Part shown: in pieces, positions 57,131 to 64,000 of the stretch
Position numbering within the stretch: the first letter of the stretch is position 1
Layout: every line of letters begins with the position of its first letter
Assembly: GCF_000226095.1 (NCBI RefSeq)
Contig: NC_016474.1
Location: 1,116,001 to 1,180,000, forward strand
DNA from: Thermothelomyces thermophilus ATCC 42464
Taxonomy: Eukaryota > Ascomycota > Sordariomycetes > Sordariales > Chaetomiaceae
DNA: 64,000 nucleotides
Direction: 5' to 3'
The notes under the pieces: generated by a model
The model's database searches: none
Told to the model about the DNA's origin: nothing
The model's input: the letters and a program-made list of their open reading frames with translations, nothing else
Program-made: the position numbers and the translations under genes

Positions 57131-59897
57131 GATTTACGCAGTGGAGCTCACACTGGTACACCAGAGCCGAAAAGGCTGGGGTACATCCACTACTCCGTAC
57201 ACTAGTGTATACGCTCCCGTCTTGGTCGGCTTGGCCCTCGATTACGAGTCATTTTTCTTGTATATACTTTTTTTTTACCGGGCGTCCTCACGCAAGCCGA
57301 CCAGTTCCTTGGCTCTTGGCATTGTCCTACACTTGTGCTACATTTTCCGGTGTCGGCCATAGAAGGCGGGGGAAACAACAGGGGTGTAAGTTGCGGGCCA
57401 CACAACACAAGGGCCCCAACCAAGCCCTAACAGCGAAGGATGACTGTCAATCTCACATAACCAGGTAGGCAAATACATAGGTTCTGGGTATCGACCCCTG
57501 GATGGAGGCGGCTTTCGTCCCTTCACTACCTCTACTATGCCTAATGAATGTAAAGCACGCTTGTGATGCCTGCTAGTCATTGAAGAGAAGCTTCTCTTGA
57601 GTGAGCCTCTGAGATCTGTATGTATAATACACATTGAGGAGCGAAGGAAACAGCTTCGCTTCTCTATACTAATCCTCCAACAGTCATTCCACCGACCATT
57701 GGATTCACCGGCCATCGGATACCACACTTCTGCCCTCCCGCGGTGCTCTTCCCCTAATTATATCTCGTACGCAGTTAGGGTACCTTCGCCCTAGAGGTAT
57801 GACTGAATCTGTAAATCCGTATTTCGTATACCAGCAGTAAATCGCTCTCGTGGCAGGCTACGATACGATGCTACGATGCTACTATTATGGCTACGATGGC
57901 TACGATGGGTCCGACGACATATGATGATTGGACGTAGGTACCCTGCACCCTGTATGTATATCAAGCCCACCTGTTGCGATGGAACGAAGCTTCGTCATGC
58001 CCGAAGCTTCGTCATGCCGACTATAGGCCTCGACGCGAGGTGCGCGAAGCGCACAGACGGGAGTACGGATTACACAGTACACCACAGTCGGGGTATTGAA
58101 CCGTTACCCCTCTCATCTGTGCGCCAATCATGGCCCGCGATTCGGTCTAGACCCTCGATTTGGTCAGTGATTACGCTATTAAGCCTTGCTACAACGGTGC
58201 ACACGTGATTGGTGCGAGGACTGCAGTACTACGCTATGAATGGCTCAACTCTGAAAGTCCACAGAAATAACGGTTCCATTAACGCTCAGGGAAATAGAGG
58301 TTCCACAAATGAAGTGTAAAAAGTTTGTTAGCCTTAACTCTATTTCCCGGTGGCGTATCCCGCGGCTTGGCGAGCGTATAAGCTTATCCTCCAAAGGGAC
58401 CACCCACTCTATCTGCCTAACCATTCCCCCTCCTCCCCCCTCCCGGGCGCATGGGTCGCTTTTTCTTGAGCCTCGAAACCCTACAATACTACGAAGGATT
58501 TCTACGCGATTCTAGTCCAGCCACTTTGCATTACCGGCTGTCTCCGCTCTTTAGGGCCCTCTGTCAGCAGACTTGTAACATCGGAGGTGGGCAAATCGAG
58601 CAGGCACACACACACACGGTATGCACCTCAGGTACGTACCTACCTCAGTTACGTATGACTCAGCAACGTGGAATGAAGTGGCCGAAAATGCATCATCCCG
58701 AATCTGCCCCTAGTCACAGCAGACCCGAGGGACTTGCTGTGAGATCATACAATACCTGATGGTGCTTTGTTTTCCTTCCGATTCCGGACAATCCAACCAA
58801 CGGCTAAGCTCCCTAGGTACCTAGGTACCTAAGGTAAGGCAACCTCTTACCGTAGCGCTTCCTACATGTTTCCGTTAATTAGACAACGAGGAGAACAGTC
58901 CACCTGATCGTTACGCTGAGGAGGATCATTCGAGGGGCGCTAACCAGGCAGGACTTGATAAGGTACGGTACTTTACCTTACCATTCAAGCAAGCGGGGAA
59001 GTCCACTTTGATTGCTCGCACGTGTTAAGTACCGCAAGAGGGCAACACCTCTCATGTACTCGTCGATGTCGTTGTCGGAAGTGGAATCGAAGTCCTTGAA
59101 ACAAGGTCACGATGCAACCCGTGCTCGCTCCGCGCTTTCTCCCTATGTCCAACCTGAGCCGTGCCATTGCTCCGCTCACAATAGAGCGAAAGCGCGGCTT
59201 GGTTGGATGGGGACATACTCCGATCCTCAGCTTACCATGTTCTAGGCAGCTCACCCATCTGGTTCTAGCTCGGCATTTCCTCAAAAGAGGAGGCGGCGAG
59301 GAAACCTCATCCGACGGCCACTCCGTTTTACCCGCTGCTGGGCGACAAGATGACATGGAACCTCAAGTTCAAGCTCTTACTAGGGGTAGGCAAGCATTTT
59401 TGAACCGGCTTCCCCGGTTGTACTACAGAAATCAGATAATTAAGCCTTATGCGTTCACCGAAATGTCGACGACTTTGTTGTTGCTCGTGGCAAATGGGAG
59501 GGGAGCCTTGGAAAGCGGACGGTGCAGAGAGGTGGCAGCAGTCCAAAACGATGAACCAGAGATAAAATCTGCGATACGTGCTGGGTATTATTATTACAAG
59601 TGGCAAGCTCCAGTAATTACTGTGTGCACGGGCGACTAGAGAGCACCAGCACTGCGTATGGAGTGTAGACAGCAAGCCATAATTATGACTAATTAGGATT
59701 CAAGAAAAGCATTTCTAGATTGCCCGAGAACCTCGATAAGAACCTATCGACGCTAGGAAAATACATGTGTTACGCCGCTCTCTAGTCAGGCATGCTTAAA
59801 TATCCTCCGATTAGTTAGCGCAAGAAGATTTGTATGTATCCCAAAGTGGATTGGTAATATCTTCTCATCCGAGGTACTTAGGTGGACCCCTGAGTGT
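57131..59897. other. Gene-sparse region between the zinc-cluster and gasdermin-like genes
   Basis: No supported gene in about 2.8 kb. Frames at 59112-59639 (+) and 58985-59356 (-) lack recognisable domains. Local repeats: CTACGATG units at about 57858-57907, a 16-bp direct repeat CGAAGCTTCGTCATGC at 57985-58000 and 58002-58017, a GTACGGATTAC copy at 58063-58073, and CCTAGGTACCTAGGTACCTA near 58812-58831. Confidence 0.4.
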
Positions 59898-60863
59898 TCA
59901 GTCTTCATCCAGATCATCATCGCCGTCATGCTTGTCCGCGGCAACGCGAACAATCTGACATTCGGCCCCGTCAAGATCAACCCCAGTCTCGACATCTATT
60001 AAATCCCAGTACTCGGGCAACTCGGGATCCTCATCCTTCAACCCCGCCAGCTCGGCTTCGAATGATTCAACCTGCCCCTCCTCCTCCTCCTCCTCCTCCT
60101 CCTCCTCCTCCTCCTCCCTCTTAATAATCCTGACCTTCCTCTCCCCATCGGCATACAAATCCCCTTCGATCCTGGGCCGCCTCTGCCCCGTGACCTTCTT
60201 CCTCCTGTACAGCACCTCGCGCAGGCTATAGGCCAGCACGAACGGCCCCTCGATCCTACCCGCCGACCGGCCCTCCATCGCCTCCGTCGCCTCGGCGCCC
60301 ACCCCGGCACCGACCGGTACCCCGCCGGCAGCGGTGGTGATCAGATCCGTGAGGAAGTGCAGGCGGACCCCGCGCGCGCGCGCGCCCGACACCAGGTACT
60401 CGGCGCCGTGGGTGGCGATCTGCAGCCCCGTGACGAGGTACAGGTTGGCGGTGAAGCGGCTGTCGCGGAGGGCGGCCTGGACGGCGGGCTCGGCGAAGAG
60501 GGCGGCGACGTCGGCCGCGGACGGGTGGATCGTGCGGGTCTCGAGGCGCGGGATCCGGTAGGCGGCGCCGCCCGCCGTCGAGTACGCCACGCTGAGCTCG
60601 ACGGGGTTCTGGCCGAGGAGGCCCGAGAGGAAGGAGAGGAAGACGGTCGGCTGGAGGGAGCGCGCGGCGTGGGCCGACCGGGTCGCGTCCGCTTCCGGGA
60701 CGACGGTCGCGGCGGACTGGAGGCGCCGGACGGTCGGAGAGTTGGGGTCGTTGAGCGGGAAGTCGGGCTCGCGAGGGGACCTGATCAGGTTCCCGAGCGC
60801 GATGGGCCCCGTCGGAGCCTGATCGCGCGTTGGAGCGAGGAAGTAGGTTCTCTTGGGATGCAT
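59898..60863 (-). CDS. Gasdermin-like protein (fungal RCD-1/HET-Q1 type)
   Basis: A single exon encodes 321 residues. It opens KRTYFLAPTRDQAPTGPIAL and GNLIRSPREP, as I recall for fungal gasdermin-like proteins. The later pattern follows the gasdermin pore-forming domain: a strand LYLVTGLQIATHGAEYLVSG, a glycine-rich part (GGVPVGAGVGAE), then FVLAYSLREVLYRRKK, matching the conserved strand that ends the N-terminal domain. A basic linker, a run of about 13 Glu and an acidic tail of about 70 residues follow. Gasdermins insert in membranes and kill the cell once the C-terminal part is cleaved off; in Podospora the subtilisin-like HET-Q2 cuts HET-Q1. Here an S8 protease gene lies 2.1 kb away in divergent orientation. 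The family call rests on pattern and context, not on a search. Confidence 0.7.
   Translation of the reverse strand: MHPKRTYFLAPTRDQAPTGPIALGNLIRSPREPDFPLNDPNSPTVRRLQSAATVVPEADATRSAHAARSLQPTVFLSFLSGLLGQNPVELSVAYSTAGGAAYRIPRLETRTIHPSAADVAALFAEPAVQAALRDSRFTANLYLVTGLQIATHGAEYLVSGARARGVRLHFLTDLITTAAGGVPVGAGVGAEATEAMEGRSAGRIEGPFVLAYSLREVLYRRKKVTGQRRPRIEGDLYADGERKVRIIKREEEEEEEEEEEEEGQVESFEAELAGLKDEDPELPEYWDLIDVETGVDLDGAECQIVRVAADKHDGDDDLDED
60077..60117 (-). repeat. GAG/GGA trinucleotide repeat coding poly-Glu in the gasdermin-like gene
   Basis: About 13 perfect CTC units on the plus strand encode consecutive glutamates just after the basic segment VRIIKR. Being a pure repeat, its length may vary among strains. 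Confidence 0.9.
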
Positions 60864-63000
60864 CTTTCAGGTTTTGAGGTGGTGTAGGGGAAGCTACATT
60901 AAGGATAATCATAAGAGGAATGAGGTTGTAAAGTACCTAGCACCCGTGTATTATTCTTTTTTTTTGTTGTATTTATTTCTATTAATTAGTAGAATGTTTA
61001 AGAGAACGTGGAGGCATCCGAACCCCGCTTTCGAGGGACCTTGTAGAAACCTTCAAATCTGCAAACAGAAACCTTCAAATTGCTGCTGGCCTAAATGTTA
61101 ATATCAATGTATGACAACTACACTAATTACCTTAGGTATATACTGTAGCAAAGTACGGTAAGGTAACCCTTACGATGGTGTTGTGATAAGTAGTCAACAT
61201 TGAAGAGAATTTCAGTTTCTATTTGGAGCGTACTCGGTCGTAGTATTATGTCAGACATTGAGGGTTCACGAATTGGTTTCACGTTAATTATGTCAGAAGC
61301 ATATTGTGTATCTATCTAACGCTTCACTCGAGCGACCTACAAGCAACCATAATTATAACGAGACATGCTTGCTAAACGCATTGGCCATTTCGTATGTCTA
61401 TATATCTACCTATATAGCGCTCGTTTCCTTCTTTCCCTAGGTACCTTACCAAGTTTACACGGGCATTTTGTTGAACTTTCGAAGCCACCGCTAGAGAGTC
61501 TCTTTCTTCTGACCCTTCTATTGTTCGAGTCTTCCGACTGCGTTCTAGACATCATGATACGACCCAGAGCTGCTTACGGTAAGTAGTCCAAGTTAAGGCA
61601 CCTAAGTTGTTGTGTGCTTATGAATAAAGGAACTCATCAAAAGCCCATTAGCTGTCACTGCACAGCCCCACTGAGGCCGCCCGCACCCGTTTACATAGCC
61701 ACCGTAATATCTATATACCGTTTGCCTAGGCGGTTCAGGGTCTGATGTGTAAACACTCGGCCGTTGCACTCTTCATATTCTCAGTCCTGTCCCCGGTGCT
61801 ATCGCATGATGAGCCATTGAATTTGTAGAAGGAAGCTCTGGCGGTGAAAACAACGTATGTACTACTGTGTAAGTACGAAGCGCGCCGCTGAACCCAGGAG
61901 CGGGTTATCCACCCTTTTCTTGGACGTTGGCCACTGGCCTCGCCTGATGTGTTGGTCGGTTATGCGGCCCGCCGTACGGCCCGCTTGGGCTGCCTGGTGG
62001 AGGTGGACCTCGGCTTCCTGAGCCACCAATTGCGGCGGGGCCCCCCTCCTAGTGGTCCACTGAGGCGAGGGCGCCTGCCTCCGTTGCCGCTGGACTCCGA
62101 GACTAGTTACCGAAGACATGCACTCGGAACTACGGGTTGAGCTATTTGTGCTCCTCGTTGGAAACGGGGAATTCAGAATATCCGACGTTTGGTTGGTTGC
62201 CACGCTCACCAACCTGCAGATCAGCCAGGAAATGATGGCGGTGACGACAAGATGTGTGAGTTAGGGGCAGCGGCGACGTCGTTTGCTGTCGCCCGACGCG
62301 GGGGTGAGTGGTCGCCATCGACGCCGGCTCGGCCAAACAGAGCAGGAAGTCCAAAGGCACCACAGAGGGGAGTGCCAAGTGCACGAGAGCTTCGTGCATT
62401 GCGTGTCTTGAAACTCGACGGGAAGATTCCAAAGGGAATGTACTCCCAGCCCCGGAAGTCAAGGTCAACATGGCGACATCAACACGCCAGCGCTTGAACG
62501 ATCCCTCGTCGCTATGGCAAGGCGAGGGCTCAGGTAGGAGGGGTCAATCCCACAGGCCCCTCAAGAAGGAGTATCTCGCTTAGAATACCTCTTCGAGCTG
62601 AATCAGCTCGCCCACCCCTGCTCGATAACAACGAACCAACCACAAACGCTACCGCGCGGCTACGCACAGCTGGGACGTCCAACATGTATGAATGTACGGA
62701 TGTATGTACGGATGTATGTACATACGAAGTATATATCATATGGGGGTTACTACCCAAAATCTTCGAGCCCTACCGACATCTGCTTAACATTCAGGAGTAC
62801 CCAGTTACCGACAGTATCATTAGCTGAGAGACATCGGATATCCCGCTACTCACTTCCCCTCGTTGGCCAGATAATACCTTGGAAAAGGCCGTGAAGCCCG
62901 AGGCTGCTGACGGTGTTTCTCCTCACCTCCGTCTTATCGGCATACGACCAAAGGTCCGACATTGAAACCCCCTGGCGTCGAGAGGAGACCGACAATTGCC
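60864..63000. other. Divergent region between gasdermin-like and protease genes
   Basis: About 2.1 kb. The gasdermin side (to about 61.9 kb) is AT-rich with no gene. A plus-strand frame at 62308-62583 has a Cys-containing stretch (KCTRASCIACLETRRED) and could be a decayed or unrecognised exon. At 62690-62725 lie repeated GTATGTACGGAT units. Exons of the protease upstream of 63001 cannot be excluded. Confidence 0.4.
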
Positions 63001-64000
63001 ATGTTGCAGATTAGAAAGGCTCAGACGGTTCCGATCCCGGTGGGACGCAGCGAGAGACGCCAAATAGAAGCACTGCCCACGTTCGCTCCTGGCACGCTAA
63101 TCTTTCTCAATCATGACCCCGCGAGCGAAGGACGTCTGTCAGCGTCTGCAACAAGTCTTGTTGTTCAGGAAACACGTGCCCGTTCTAGCTCAACAGGCAG
63201 GGCACTTCCCGAATCGGCTTCTCTCAGGGAACCTTACGACAAAGAACACCGCGAGAGCCGTTCGAGCCCTCCCACCAAGTCAAGCGACCGGGATCTGGCC
63301 TCCGAATCGACCCCCAGCGAAGACACTCTCGGCGAACAACGTAGTAAGACGCTGGAAGAGTCAGGGCCGAAACCCGTACTGGTAAACGCGAGAAAACAAG
63401 ACACAGAGGAGTTGGGATCCGGGGTGGATAACCCGATATTGATACCTTCGGGCGTAAACCCGGGCCCGCCCAAGGAGTCAGAGCCGAAATCATCAGTAGT
63501 TAATAAGGGTTCCATCTCGGATGCAACTCAACAGCTCGTAGACGATACAAGGTATGTAAGTACATACAACTCGTTCAGGTTTTCATCCAATAAAGACGAA
63601 TAGACCTGAATCACTAACTATCAACTGCTAGTGTGGATATCTGGTTTGGCGACATCGAAAAAATCAATGAAGAGATCCTCGAACCCTACAGACGACAGGC
63701 CTGCAAGAGGGTCAAAGTAGGCATCCTGGACACGGGCATTGACATGAAGAACACGGCATTTCACAAAGCGGAGGTCCGGCAGCGCATTAAGAAGCGCGTC
63801 GATTTCTGCGACCCTAACGGCAAAGGAACTGGGAGAGACAAGTGCGGCCATGGCACGCATTGCGCCGCTCTCATAAACCGAATCGCCCCTGCAGCCGATA
63901 TTTACGTCGGGCGGGTGGCGATTGACTTTGACTCGGGTGTGGATGAGAACGTCGTAGCAAAGGTAATAAGCCAGAGAGAGAATTGTCAGCCATGTCCCAT
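63001..64000 (+). CDS. Subtilisin-like (S8) serine protease, cut by the window edge
   Basis: Exon 1 is 63001-63551 (start MLQIRKAQTVPIPVG) and exon 2 is 63632-63962, joined across an 80-bp intron with a CACTAAC branch site. A GTAATA donor at 63963 suggests a third exon beyond the window. About 180 residues of low-complexity, Ser/Glu-rich linker precede the conserved lead-in IWFGDIEKINEEILEPYRR and the catalytic Asp (VGILDTGID, about 217) and His (CGHGTHCAAL, about 257). The catalytic Ser lies outside. The stretch IAPAADIYVGRVA is typical of fungal intracellular S8 proteases of the type paired with gasdermin-like genes or fused to NLRs. No signal peptide is seen from this start. Upstream exons are possible; the upstream in-frame codon at 62962 is TTG. 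Confidence 0.82.

Noticed and set aside
58079-58135. Possible tRNA on the minus strand (GGTTCAATACCCC)
   Set aside because: The T-arm stem does not pair correctly and no acceptor or anticodon arm fits around it.
59112-59639. A 175-residue plus-strand frame
   Set aside because: No domain and an overlapping minus-strand frame of similar quality. It could be a relic but cannot be supported.
1-64000. CRISPR arrays, bacterial operons, Shine-Dalgarno sites
   Set aside because: The window is fungal nuclear DNA with spliced genes; no spaced direct-repeat array of CRISPR type is present.

Overview
The window looks like nuclear DNA of a filamentous ascomycete, most likely a sordariomycete near the Sordariales/Chaetomiaceae. 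The signs are GC-rich genes with short introns (about 60-150 bp, internal branch sites such as CTAAC or CTGAC), dispersed Neurospora-like 5S rRNA genes with a TATA box near -29, an AT-rich retroelement whose terminal repeats differ only by transitions (the mark of repeat-induced point mutation, RIP), and families with clear fungal form: fungal Med15, NRDE-2, separase, C6 zinc cluster, NACHT-ankyrin NLR. The exact genus is inference.

Region 1 (1-33 kb) is a conserved housekeeping block. In order it holds Mediator subunit 15 (+), a Whi5/Nrm1-like G1/S repressor (+) with three MluI cell-cycle boxes upstream, an NRDE-2 family RNA-surveillance protein (-), a CLC chloride channel/transporter (+), a mitochondrial Mmt-type cation diffusion facilitator (-), a class II (SIRT4-like) sirtuin (+), a small mitochondrial single-pass membrane protein (-) and a 2,127-residue intronless separase (+). 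Exon-intron models are given where the reading frames close exactly.

Region 2 (33-43.6 kb) is repeat-rich. Two identical 119-bp 5S rRNA genes lie head to head 1.8 kb apart, surrounded by arrays of a GGTCAGGCCAAGTC-type motif. Next comes a complete but heavily decayed Ty1/copia-like LTR retrotransposon on the minus strand (36676-43614, 212-bp LTRs, 5-bp target duplication ACAAA).

Region 3 (44-64 kb) is a gene-sparse accessory region that looks like a fungal immunity or allorecognition island. It holds a six-exon, largely helical coiled-coil protein of unknown function, divergent from an NLR with a nucleoside-phosphorylase N-terminus, a NACHT NTPase and ankyrin repeats; a Zn2Cys6 transcription factor; and a gasdermin-like protein divergent from a subtilisin-like (S8) protease gene that runs off the right edge. 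Gasdermin next to an S8 protease is the arrangement known from Podospora HET-Q1/HET-Q2, where the protease cleaves the gasdermin to trigger cell death. This pair, and its closeness to an NLR and an unrecognised coiled-coil partner, is the most interesting content of the window.
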